A stretch of DNA of 64,000 nt from Lachnospiraceae bacterium (GTDB lineage: Bacteria; Bacillota; Clostridia; Lachnospirales; Lachnospiraceae). The notes beneath the pieces are model-generated. The model made no database searches, was not told where the DNA came from, and saw nothing but the letters and a program-made list of their open reading frames with translations. Position 1 is the first letter of the stretch. Every line of letters begins with the position of its first letter. The stretch spans positions 124,001 to 188,000 of the forward strand of contig JAETRD010000011.1 in NCBI GenBank assembly GCA_021770345.1, read 5' to 3'. Of the stretch, positions 51,954 to 60,942 are shown in pieces. The position numbers were made by a program, and so were the translations under genes.

Positions 51954-51984
51954 CTCCTTATTGCCGTTATTTTACAATAAGGAG
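51954..51984 (-). promoter_or_regulatory. Perfect stem over the MATE ribosome site
   Basis: In the transcript CTCCTTATTG (51975-51984 complement) and CAATAAGGAG (51954-51963 complement) pair perfectly around an 11-base loop; the second arm includes AAGGAG, the ribosome site, eight to ten bases ahead of the ATG. It may hide the site, or act as a DNA operator. Confidence 0.6.
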
Positions 51985-52094
51985 CATCCGCATCCGGTTT
52001 TATAATTTACGTTTCTGTTTCGGAATTCACGATTGATAAAATTGCACCTGAAATTTCAAACAGGAAAACGAATTAAAAAACGTTTGGGTACTTT

Positions 52095-52841
52095 CTATAC
52101 GAGCCGCAATGATATCTGTTTCATTTCATCTTCAAACGTTTTCAGCTTGTCTGTCCATTGTCCCTCTTGAATTAAAAATTTTTTTATTTCTATATAGCAG
52201 TCGTCATCAAGCATATTTGTTGCTTTCACTGCCGCATAAGAGTTTTCCTTCGTACATTTGCTCATAAGGACTCCCATTCTGTTTTTATATCTGGGTTTAT
52301 ATCCTCCTTCATTTAAATCTTCCAGTATTTCTTCCATTTTTTTATGGATATCTTCCCATTCTGTCATTCTGGGCACCATCACTCTCATAGTATCATTTAG
52401 TTTCATGGCTGTTATTGTGTCTTTTCCTGTACCCGCTGAATCAATCCCCTTGAAACGATACCGACATTTCGAATGTAATGCAAGATAATCCTGCGGCCTG
52501 TCTATGCAAGGGTTAATTATTTTTCCCTCATAGTCTCTCTTTTCTCTGTTGCATCGTAAACATGCCGGAAATAAGTTTTCCCATGTTACCACCTGATCCG
52601 GATTCGTTCATTTTGGTAAAAAATGGTCAATCGTAACATCCTTCGCTTCTATGTCAAGCATACATTCACAATACACACACTTCTTATGACTCATCTTAAG
52701 CAATGCATCCTTCAGCGGTTTCTTAATTTTAGGAGAGTTCCACACATCCCTATCTCTATTTTCCATATACAATTTTTTCAATTCTTCACAGACCTCTGGT
52801 GTCAGTTCTTTCGGACGCGCTCCCCTTTCAAGTTTTATCAT
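52095..52841 (-). pseudogene. ptuB: Septu nuclease PtuB (HNH) broken by a TGA
   Basis: The first part encodes KCVYCECMLDIEAKDVTIDHFLPK, with a CxxC pair and the DH of the HNH site, and stops at TGA (52608-52610). The same frame resumes with TNPDQVVTWENLFPACLRCNREKRDYEG, completing the HNH fold (second CxxC, NR). Rejoined it is about 248 codons, the usual size. A single C-to-G change (TCA to TGA) in the conserved PKS position would explain it. Overlaps ptuA by 14 bases. Either inactive, a sequencing error or read through. Confidence 0.8.
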
Positions 52842-54081
52842 CTGCTTCCATCAACTCCATATCCAAATCCAAGATTTTACTCTCATGACTTCCCGGATTT
52901 ACCATTTCCTTTAGTTCCCGATAAAGATTTCTTGCTTTGCCATAGTTTTCTTTATCCATCGCCAGTGAAAAAGCTTCCAGACGCTCATTAAAAGCCGCTG
53001 TTTTGGGCTCCACTCCCATCTTCTGTTCCTGAATCGCTTCTATACTCCAACCATTATAACTGCCGCTCCCCGCTGCATAATGCATGGTGCTGATATCAAA
53101 TAATTCAGCTGCACTCAATGACTGTATAATAAATGGAGAATGTGTGGATATAATAAACTGACAGTTAGGAAAGGTTCTTTTCAAATCTTCCACGATTGTC
53201 TTTTGCCACTTTGGATGAAGATGTAAATCCAATTCGTCAATAAGAATCACAGCCTCCTCTTCCAGTGGATTTTCAGATTCCGGATTTGCTATCGACATTC
53301 TCTTTGCAATATCCGCTACCACAGACAAAACCGCTTTATACCCTCCACTTAACTGATTTATTTGTAAATCAATTCCCTCCGCATTCGTTATCAGCATTCT
53401 GGACGGAGATAGTTCAATTCTCAAATTTGTGTAACCTTTTATCATTCTTTCCAGTGCCATGCGAACACAATTTAATTTTGGATTTTTGTATTTCGGGTTA
53501 TCTCTGAGTCTACGAAGCTCGATATCTTCTTCCGTTTTAAACCAGTCGTAGAAATCACGAAAATAACTTGCATTGTTAAAACAGTTTCTAAGCGCATCAG
53601 CCACCTCAAAACTCTTAATATGTCCACGTTGTGGTATCTCGCGAATGATTCTGTCGGTACCATAATAAAGGACTAGCGGCAGCGCCTTTTTTTCTGCACA
53701 TTCCACATATTTTGCCTTTAAAGGCTTTATATCATTCGGTGCCTGCGTCTTTTGCTCCGTAGTATTTTCAATCAGAGTTATTGAGCGAACACGTCTTTTG
53801 TTCGTCCAGATATACGTTTTCCCTTCTAAGGACACCCCTATGCGAACCGCTGTTTCACCAGTCCCATCCCGAATATCACTGTTTGTCAAATCACATTCCT
53901 TTACCGCCTCACTGCTTATCGCTCTCAGAACAGGCACAAATGCCTTCGTAATAGCTTCCAAAATGGCTGTTTTTCCGCTCCCGTTATCTCCGATTAAGAC
54001 AACAAAATTTTTGTCTTTAAACTCTATCCTTTGTTGCTCAATGTTTCTGAAATTATATAATTCTAAAAAATCGATTCTCAC
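52828..54081 (-). CDS. ptuA: Septu-like ATPase PtuA (AAA15/ABC-like)
   Basis: A 417-residue SMC/RecF-like ATPase, start GTG at 54081. LYNFRNIEQQRIEF and GDNGSGKTAILEAI give Walker A; LSGGYKAVLSV is the signature; VILIDELDLHLHPKWQ is Walker B; FIISTHSPFIIQSL is the H-loop. In Septu (PtuAB), ATP-bound PtuA controls the HNH nuclease PtuB against phage. Sequence is AT-rich compared with its neighbours, suggesting recent transfer. The reading frame is intact. Confidence 0.85.
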   Translation of the reverse strand: MRIDFLELYNFRNIEQQRIEFKDKNFVVLIGDNGSGKTAILEAITKAFVPVLRAISSEAVKECDLTNSDIRDGTGETAVRIGVSLEGKTYIWTNKRRVRSITLIENTTEQKTQAPNDIKPLKAKYVECAEKKALPLVLYYGTDRIIREIPQRGHIKSFEVADALRNCFNNASYFRDFYDWFKTEEDIELRRLRDNPKYKNPKLNCVRMALERMIKGYTNLRIELSPSRMLITNAEGIDLQINQLSGGYKAVLSVVADIAKRMSIANPESENPLEEEAVILIDELDLHLHPKWQKTIVEDLKRTFPNCQFIISTHSPFIIQSLSAAELFDISTMHYAAGSGSYNGWSIEAIQEQKMGVEPKTAAFNERLEAFSLAMDKENYGKARNLYRELKEMVNPGSHESKILDLDMELMEADDKT

Positions 54082-54117
54082 TGCATCACCTTCTCTGAGT
54101 TATTAAAATCCATTATA

Positions 54118-54146
54118 ATTATATCTTATAGATTTCCCGTCAGCAA
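54118..54146 (-). promoter_or_regulatory. Promoter of the Septu-like pair
   Basis: TTGCTG (54141-54146) and TATAAT (54118-54123) are 17 bases apart, 36 bases before the GTG. Confidence 0.55.
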
Positions 54147-54158
54147 GCCTTATTCCCG

Positions 54159-54199
54159 AAAAAAGCACCGTCCGGGCAGTTCCCGGACGGTGCTTTTTT
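54159..54199. terminator. Strong terminator after nifJ
   Basis: AAAAAAGCACCGTCCGGG (54159-54176) and its perfect complement (54182-54199) flank five bases and end in T6 on each strand. It ends nifJ leftward. Confidence 0.9.
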
Positions 54200-54231
54200 G
54201 CTGCCGACCTTACAGGTCAGCTTTTATGCAA

Positions 54232-57200
54232 TTATTTGTACAGCTCTACCAGACGAAGCAGGTGCTCGTAACGCTCCGTTGCCGCATCCTCGGATGCCTT
54301 AAAGAGCTGCTCTGCTCTCTCCGGGAACGCTCTGGTCAGACGGCTGTAACGTGTCTCGTTGTTCAGGAACTCCTGGTAGGTTCCGTCGCCCGGCTTGGAG
54401 GTCAGCGTGAACGGATTCTTGCCTTCCGCCTTAAGCTGCGGATTGAAGGAGAAGAGGTTCCAGTAGCCTGCAGCTACGGCTTTCTTCATCTCATCCTGAC
54501 AGTGGTTCATACCGCCCTTTACACCGTGCAGCTCACACGGAGCGTAACCGATGATCAGAGACGGGCCGTTGTAAGCCTCAGCCTCAGCCAGTACCTTCAC
54601 CGCATGCGCCATATTCGCGCCGAGTGCGATCTGTGCCACATATACATAACCGTAGCTCATCGCGATCTCCGCAAGGCTCTTTTTGCCGACTTCTTTTCCT
54701 GCCGCAGCAAACTGGCATACCTCACCGATATTGGAAGCCTTGGAAGCCTGACCGCCGGTGTTGGAGTACATCTCAGTATCAAATACCATGACATTTACGT
54801 TCTCGCCGGAAGCAAGTACATGATCTAATCCGCCGAAACCGATATCGTAAGCCCATCCGTCTCCTCCGAAGATCCAAACGGATTTCTTTACGAGGTAATC
54901 CTTCTTATCAAGCGCTGCCTTTGCATCCGGGCATCCCGCTGCAGCTGCTTTCTCAAGCTCTGCAACCAGTGCGTCCGTCGCTGCCGCATTCTCTTTCGTG
55001 CTGTCCTTTGTCTCCATAAACTTCGCGAACGCATCCTTTAACTCAGCCGGAGCCTTGTCAGAAGAAGCACATTTCTCTGCGCTTGCGATCGCCTGGTCAC
55101 GGAGCACTTTCTGTCCGATCTGCATACCGAGTCCGTGCTCTGCATTATCCTCGAACAAGGAGTTCGCCCATGCCGGACCCTTCTTGGAATCTTTGTTCAC
55201 CGTGTACGGCGAAGTAGCTGCCGGACCGCCCCAGATGGAGGAACATCCGGTCGCGTTGCTGATGTACATATGCTCGCCGAACAGCTGTGTGATCAGACGT
55301 GCATAGGAAGTCTCCGCACATCCCGCACAGGAACCGGAGAACTCAAGCAGCGGCTGATTGAACTGGGAGCCCTTTACGGTGTTGTCCGCCGGCATACCCG
55401 GTTTCTTGCCCACGTTTGCAACCAGGTAATCGAATACCGGCTGCTCTGCCGCCTGGGACTCCTGCGGAACCATCGCGATCGCACCTACCGGACATACGGT
55501 GATACACTCGCCGCATCCCATACAGTCTAACGGGGATACGCTCATCGTGTACTTGTACTCGCCTGCTTTCGGCTTGGTGTCAGCAAGCTTGATCTGCTCC
55601 GGAGCAGCCTTTACCTCGTCCTCACTCAGCATGAACGGACGGATGGTTGCATGGGAACATACAAACGCACACTGGTTACACTGGATACACTTCTCTGCAT
55701 CCCAGGTCGGAACGGTCACTGCGGTACCGCGTTTCTCGTAAGCGGAAGCGCCGTGCTCGAACTGTCCGTCCGGATTGCCCATGAACGCGGAAACCGGAAG
55801 GGAATCGCCGTCCATCAGAGAAATCGGGTTCATCAGCTCTTTGACCATCTTAACGGTCTCGGGACGTCCTACAAGCTCTGCCGGAGCCGGATCCGCTGCC
55901 GGGTTCGACCAGGAAGCCGGAATCTCAACCTTATGTACGGCGTCAACACCTGCGTCAATTGCCTTGTAGTTCATCTCAACGACTGCATCGCCCTTCTTGC
56001 CGTAGGACTTCTTCGCAGCCTGCTTCATGAAATCAACCGCTTCCTCAATCGGCATTACGTTTGCCAACTTAAAGAATGCGGACTGTAAGATCGTGTTGGT
56101 ACGCTTGCCCATACCGATCTCAATCGCTTTGTCAATCGCGTTGATCGTATATAACTGAATGTTGTTGTCAGCGATGTATTTCTTCGCGGCAGCATTCAGA
56201 TGATGCTCTAACTCCTCGTCGGACCACTGGCAGTTGATCATGAAGACTCCGCCCGGTTTTACGTCCTGAACCATCTTAAAGCCCTTTGTCACATAGGACG
56301 GATTGTGGCATGCCACGAAATCTGCCTGGTTGATGTAATACGGGCTCTTGATCGGCTTGTCACCGAATCTTAAGTGAGAGATCGTCACACCGCCGGTCTT
56401 CTTGGAGTCATACTGGAAGTATGCCTGGATGTACTTGTCGGTGTGGTCGCCGATGATCTTGGTCGAGTTCTTGTTCGCGCCGACGGTACCGTCACCGCCG
56501 AGACCCCAGAACTTGCACTCTACGGTGCCTGCCGCGGATGTGATCGGAGCCGGCTTTACCTCCGGTAAGCTTAAGTTCGTCACATCGTCCACGATACCGA
56601 TCGTAAATCTCTTCTTCGGAGCGTCGCTCTCGAGCTCTTTAAATACTGCAAAGACAGAGGAGGGCGGCGTATCCTTGGAGCCTAAGCCGTACCGTCCGCC
56701 TGTGAGGACAACGGTGTCAAGACCTGCCTCGCGCAGTGTAGCGGCAACGTCTAAGAACAACGGATCTCCGAGTGATCCCGGCTCTTTCGTGCGGTCGAGA
56801 ACCGCCACTTTCTTCGCGGTCTTCGGCAGCGCTTTCAGGAAGGACTCCGCAACCCACGGACGATACAGGCGAACCTTTACGAGTCCGACCTTCTCACCCT
56901 TCGCGGTCAGGTAGTCGATTACTTCCTCGGCAACGTCATTGATGGAACCCATCGCCACGATCACGCGCTCTGCGTCCGGTGCTCCGTAGTAATTGAACAG
57001 ATCGTAGTTTGTGCCAAGCTTCTCGTTGACCTTCTGCATGTACTTGGATACGATTGCCGGAAGCGCATCGTATGCGGTGTTGCACGCCTCGCGGTGCTGG
57101 AAGAATACGTCGCCGTTCTCATGGGAACCGCGCATAGCCGGATGCTCCGGATTCAGCGCATGCGCACGGAATGCCGCAACCGCGTCCATATTGCACATCT

Positions 57201-57777
57201 CTTTTAAGTCCGCAAAATCCCACTTCTCAATCTTCTGAATCTCGTGAGAAGTACGGAATCCGTCGAAGAAGTTGATAAACGGAACTTTTCCCTCAATCGT
57301 TGCCAGATGCGCAACCGGGCTTAAGTCCATAACCTCCTGCGGATTGGTCTCGCACAGCATCGCGAAACCGGTCTGACGGCAGGCATATACATCGCTGTGA
57401 TCGCCGAAAATATTCAGAGACTGGGTAGCTACGGTACGGGCAGATACGTCGAATACACAGGGAAGCATCTCACCCGCAATCTTGTACATATTCGGGATCA
57501 TAAGTAAAAGCCCCTGGGATGCCGTAAAGGTCGTCGTCAGTGCACCTGCGGCAAGAGATCCGTGAACGGCACCTGCGGCGCCTGCCTCGGACTCCATCTC
57601 TACAACCTTCACCTGATTTCCGAAAATGTTCTCCTGACCTGCTGCGGACCACTGATCTACAGAGTCTGCCATCGGGCTGGAAGGTGTGATTGGGTAAATA
57701 GCTGCAACATCTGTAAACGCGTACGCAACATGAGCTGCGGCTGTGTTACCGTCCATTGACTGTTTTGCTCTGGACAT
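54232..57777 (-). CDS. nifJ: Pyruvate:ferredoxin (flavodoxin) oxidoreductase
   Basis: A 1181-residue single-chain enzyme that oxidises pyruvate to acetyl-CoA and CO2 and reduces ferredoxin, a hallmark of anaerobes. Domains in order: pyruvate-binding (YPITPSSPMADSVDQW), gamma, CoA region, ferredoxin-like domain with two CxxCxxCxxxC clusters (CIQCNQCAFVC; CMGCGECITVC), and TPP domain (GDGWAYDIGFGGLDHV, NTGGQASKAS) with an extra cluster cysteine pattern (SGSCAGCAETSYARL). Full length. Codon use looks highly biased, consistent with strong expression. Monocistronic between a promoter and a terminator. Confidence 0.97.
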   Translation of the reverse strand: MSRAKQSMDGNTAAAHVAYAFTDVAAIYPITPSSPMADSVDQWSAAGQENIFGNQVKVVEMESEAGAAGAVHGSLAAGALTTTFTASQGLLLMIPNMYKIAGEMLPCVFDVSARTVATQSLNIFGDHSDVYACRQTGFAMLCETNPQEVMDLSPVAHLATIEGKVPFINFFDGFRTSHEIQKIEKWDFADLKEMCNMDAVAAFRAHALNPEHPAMRGSHENGDVFFQHREACNTAYDALPAIVSKYMQKVNEKLGTNYDLFNYYGAPDAERVIVAMGSINDVAEEVIDYLTAKGEKVGLVKVRLYRPWVAESFLKALPKTAKKVAVLDRTKEPGSLGDPLFLDVAATLREAGLDTVVLTGGRYGLGSKDTPPSSVFAVFKELESDAPKKRFTIGIVDDVTNLSLPEVKPAPITSAAGTVECKFWGLGGDGTVGANKNSTKIIGDHTDKYIQAYFQYDSKKTGGVTISHLRFGDKPIKSPYYINQADFVACHNPSYVTKGFKMVQDVKPGGVFMINCQWSDEELEHHLNAAAKKYIADNNIQLYTINAIDKAIEIGMGKRTNTILQSAFFKLANVMPIEEAVDFMKQAAKKSYGKKGDAVVEMNYKAIDAGVDAVHKVEIPASWSNPAADPAPAELVGRPETVKMVKELMNPISLMDGDSLPVSAFMGNPDGQFEHGASAYEKRGTAVTVPTWDAEKCIQCNQCAFVCSHATIRPFMLSEDEVKAAPEQIKLADTKPKAGEYKYTMSVSPLDCMGCGECITVCPVGAIAMVPQESQAAEQPVFDYLVANVGKKPGMPADNTVKGSQFNQPLLEFSGSCAGCAETSYARLITQLFGEHMYISNATGCSSIWGGPAATSPYTVNKDSKKGPAWANSLFEDNAEHGLGMQIGQKVLRDQAIASAEKCASSDKAPAELKDAFAKFMETKDSTKENAAATDALVAELEKAAAAGCPDAKAALDKKDYLVKKSVWIFGGDGWAYDIGFGGLDHVLASGENVNVMVFDTEMYSNTGGQASKASNIGEVCQFAAAGKEVGKKSLAEIAMSYGYVYVAQIALGANMAHAVKVLAEAEAYNGPSLIIGYAPCELHGVKGGMNHCQDEMKKAVAAGYWNLFSFNPQLKAEGKNPFTLTSKPGDGTYQEFLNNETRYSRLTRAFPERAEQLFKASEDAATERYEHLLRLVELYK

Positions 57778-57843
57778 TATTTATTCCTCCTTCTTACTTA
57801 ATAGTAAATGTAATTAGTATGTCATTTTACCGACCTATAGATA

Positions 57844-57872
57844 ATTTTATCATTTAATTTGTCGATTGTAAA
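57844..57872 (-). promoter_or_regulatory. nifJ promoter
   Basis: TTTACA (57867-57872) and TAAAAT (57844-57849) are 17 bases apart, about 65 bases before the AAGGAGG ribosome site and ATG. Confidence 0.65.
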
Positions 57873-57901
57873 CGTTTTTGCTGTACAAAAACAAATGCAA
57901 T

Positions 57902-60763
57902 TCAGATATATTTCCGCTCAAACTCCTCCACCGGCAGCGGTTTGTCAAAGAGGTAGCCCTGTCCGTAACGGAATCCGCAGTCGAGCAGGAACTGCTGCTG
58001 CTCCTTTTCCTCAATTCCCTCGAAAATAATCTCCGATTTCGCCGCCCGGATAAACTGTCCCATCCGCGTGACAAATTCTCGCTGCTCCGCCACGCTGATG
58101 CGCTCCGTAAACTGTTTGTCGATTTTGATCACGTCCGCCGGCACTTCCATCAGCACGCTTAAAGACGAATACCCCGTGCCGAAATCGTCGATGGCGATGC
58201 GGTACCCCTCCCGCACAAGCTCGGTCAGACAGGCTTTGAGCCTGTCAAGGTTATCCACAATCACACTCTCGGTCACCTCAATCTCTATGTACTGCGGCTC
58301 TATCCCGTAGCGCTCCATCAGTTCCCGGAGACGTCCCACAAATTCCTGTCCCCCGTCCTCAAAATGTCTTCTCGAAAAATTTGTGGAGACGGTAAACAGC
58401 TGTCTCCCGGCGTTCTTCCAGCGCCGCATCGCCCGCAGCAGCTGCTCTAAAATGTAAAAATCCAGATCCACGATATAGCCGATATTCTCAAGCGACGGAA
58501 TAAAGTCCGCGGGAGAGACAATTTCGCCGGCCGCGTTCCTCCAGCGCGCCAGCGCCTCCGCCCCGTAGATCTGCCCCTCGTCCAGCAAAAATTTCGGCTG
58601 CAGGAAGATTTCGATCTCGCCCTTCTGCATCGCCGCATAAAAGCGCCCGGTAATCTGAATCGTCGCGTCCCGCTTTCTGCGCATCTCCTCACGGTAAACC
58701 GCAACACTGATATTCTTCTGTTCCTTTGCCTGTTTGCGCGCGAGATTCGCCCCCTCGAGCACCGTCTCAAACGCCTCCCTCGGCCCCGTCACAAAACAGA
58801 TGCCCGCGGACAGAGACATCGCGCTGGCGGGATATTTCTCCTTCTGCCTGTCCGCAAACCTGCAGTTTTCCTCCAAAACCCTGTGATACAATTCCGCTTC
58901 GCTTCTGCCGCAGACCAGTTCCACAAAATAATCCGAGTACAGATGGCACCCCTCTAAGACGTGCTCCGCTCCGCGAATCTGCTCTGCCAGTTCCTGCAAA
59001 ATATGATCTCCTACCTCCGAACCGAAATTCTCATTAACGTAGGAAAAATTATTGATATCGATATGCACAAGGCCGTAGACCATGCCCGGCGTCCGCTCCC
59101 GCATCACGGCCAGATGTTCCTGCACCCTCTTTCGGAACGCGTCCGGATTATAGAGTCCCGTCAGCATATCCCGCTCCTGCAGCTTCCTGATCTCCCGCTG
59201 ATCTTCGCTCAGCTTCCGCCGAAGCGTGACAAACACGCCGATGATACGTCCAAGCTCACAGAACGTTCCCCTCTCCGACGCCGTGATTTTGCCCTCCCTG
59301 TGATGCCAGCCGACACACAGACGCCCGATGCGGCTGCCCGAAAACTCAAACTTTAGCTCGGCAAGATGACAGATGCGCTCTCTGGTCCTGTCCCAGTTTG
59401 AGAGCAGGATGCGCTCCTCTCCCGCCTTCTCCTCCACCATCACAAACTCGCCGACACCCGCCTCCTCAAACTCGCGGATATACGGCGTAAATACAGGCTT
59501 CTCATACACCTGTCCATAATTGCTCCAGCAATTTGTCAGCATCACCTCCGAACTTTCCTCCACATTCTCGAAGACGGCAACAAAATCCACATGATATTTC
59601 TTTCCGATCTGCTCCATCAGAACATTTAAAGATCCGTTGATATCCCGCGCGTGAGACAGCAGGCTGAACGCAAAGTGAAGAAATTCCTTGTCCATATCTC
59701 CGCTCCGCACATACCCTTCCTCCCTGCGTGCACTCCTGCGTTCCTCGGACAATACGGCATGCTCCTCTCCCTTTTTGACAAAGTGATAGCCGTTCTTGCC
59801 GCTCCTCTTGATCTGGTACATCGCCCGGTCTGCCATATCAAAGAGCGTCTCGTAGTCAAACGCATCCTCCCCATAGACTGCGATTCCGACGCTGAGTGTC
59901 ACATTTACCACCACATCATCACCGATCAGTTTCTTTGTGGTCTCCTCACAGAGTTTCGCCGCACACGCTTTCGCCTTCTCTACTGTTGTATGCTTCATGA
60001 ACGCAAGAAATTCGTCCCCGCCGATTCTTCCTACCAGACTTTCTTCGTCAAACTGCTTTGCGATCGCCTGCGCCCCGTCGAGAATCACCGTATCGCCGAC
60101 GGTATGGCCGAACGTATCGTTGACCTGCTTAAAGTTATCTATGTCGATCAGGAACAGTACATGCGTCGCATCCGGCTCCTTGGCGATCGCCCGCGTAATC
60201 GCATCCGCGATTGCCACTTTGTTCAGAAGCCTTGTAAGCGGGTCAAGGCGCAGTTCTTCTTCCAGCTGCCTGTGCAGTTTTTTGTCCACCCGCTTTTGTT
60301 TCTTCTCAAGCGCCTTGCGCTCGTCAATATTCCATGACGTCAGAAGATAATAGGGCACCGCGTTTCGGTACGCATACAGCTTGCACTGCACCATAGACCA
60401 GTGCAGCGTTCCGTCGCTTCCGACAAAACGCAGTTCCATGTGCTCCGTCATCTTCCCGTCACGGCAATTCTCTATGAGTTCTTCAAAGCCGCCGACGTCT
60501 TCCCGAAAGATATAGTCGATAAACGGGCGGTTCTGCGCGAGAAGCTCCCCGCGCAGATACCCCTCTTTCCGCAGAAACGCCTCGTTGACTTCCTCAAAAT
60601 GCAGTTCGTTTCCCCCTTTTAGCACCGCGATTCCCACCGGAAGTCCGCGGACAAGCTCCTGCATCTTTTTCTTCTCATATTTCTCCCGATGTAATTTGTC
60701 CATCAGTACCGGCACACTCTCCCCGTGTACTGTTTTTCCCCATTCCAGCTCACATCGTCCCAT
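57902..60763 (-). CDS. PAS-GGDEF-GAF-GGDEF-EAL cyclic-di-GMP protein
   Basis: A 953-residue cytoplasmic protein without membrane segments. PAS (about 40-150), diguanylate cyclase with an intact GGDEF (RIGGDEFLAF, near residue 245), a GAF-like sensor (about 370-500), a second GGDEF fold whose motif is replaced (SDYFVELV), and an EAL phosphodiesterase with intact EAL (YGAEALARW), IDDFGTGYSSLS and EGIEEKEQQQ. It could both make and degrade cyclic-di-GMP, switched by its sensors. Next to ABC-F, divergently transcribed. Confidence 0.9.
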   Translation of the reverse strand: MGRCELEWGKTVHGESVPVLMDKLHREKYEKKKMQELVRGLPVGIAVLKGGNELHFEEVNEAFLRKEGYLRGELLAQNRPFIDYIFREDVGGFEELIENCRDGKMTEHMELRFVGSDGTLHWSMVQCKLYAYRNAVPYYLLTSWNIDERKALEKKQKRVDKKLHRQLEEELRLDPLTRLLNKVAIADAITRAIAKEPDATHVLFLIDIDNFKQVNDTFGHTVGDTVILDGAQAIAKQFDEESLVGRIGGDEFLAFMKHTTVEKAKACAAKLCEETTKKLIGDDVVVNVTLSVGIAVYGEDAFDYETLFDMADRAMYQIKRSGKNGYHFVKKGEEHAVLSEERRSARREEGYVRSGDMDKEFLHFAFSLLSHARDINGSLNVLMEQIGKKYHVDFVAVFENVEESSEVMLTNCWSNYGQVYEKPVFTPYIREFEEAGVGEFVMVEEKAGEERILLSNWDRTRERICHLAELKFEFSGSRIGRLCVGWHHREGKITASERGTFCELGRIIGVFVTLRRKLSEDQREIRKLQERDMLTGLYNPDAFRKRVQEHLAVMRERTPGMVYGLVHIDINNFSYVNENFGSEVGDHILQELAEQIRGAEHVLEGCHLYSDYFVELVCGRSEAELYHRVLEENCRFADRQKEKYPASAMSLSAGICFVTGPREAFETVLEGANLARKQAKEQKNISVAVYREEMRRKRDATIQITGRFYAAMQKGEIEIFLQPKFLLDEGQIYGAEALARWRNAAGEIVSPADFIPSLENIGYIVDLDFYILEQLLRAMRRWKNAGRQLFTVSTNFSRRHFEDGGQEFVGRLRELMERYGIEPQYIEIEVTESVIVDNLDRLKACLTELVREGYRIAIDDFGTGYSSLSVLMEVPADVIKIDKQFTERISVAEQREFVTRMGQFIRAAKSEIIFEGIEEKEQQQFLLDCGFRYGQGYLFDKPLPVEEFERKYI

Positions 60764-60866
60764 ATTTTTCTCCCTTTTTCACGCACAAATCAATCAACGT
60801 GCATTATTATAGCAAACTTTTTTTCAAACAGGAACCCCCGAATACATTTTTAATAAGAAGTTTCGG

Positions 60867-60895
60867 TTGCATTTCGCTCCTTTTTTTAGTATGAT
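60867..60895 (+). promoter_or_regulatory. Promoter of the ABC-F gene
   Basis: TTGCAT (60867-60872) and TATGAT (60890-60895) are 17 bases apart. Confidence 0.5.
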
Positions 60896-60942
60896 ACGAG
60901 TTGATGTAAATTTCGGAAAGATAGAATAAGGAGATAACCGCA

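Noticed and set aside
52608-52610. TGA in ptuB as a selenocysteine codon
   Set aside because: No conserved cysteine at that position in the HNH family and no obvious selenocysteine hairpin immediately downstream; a nonsense mutation is simpler.
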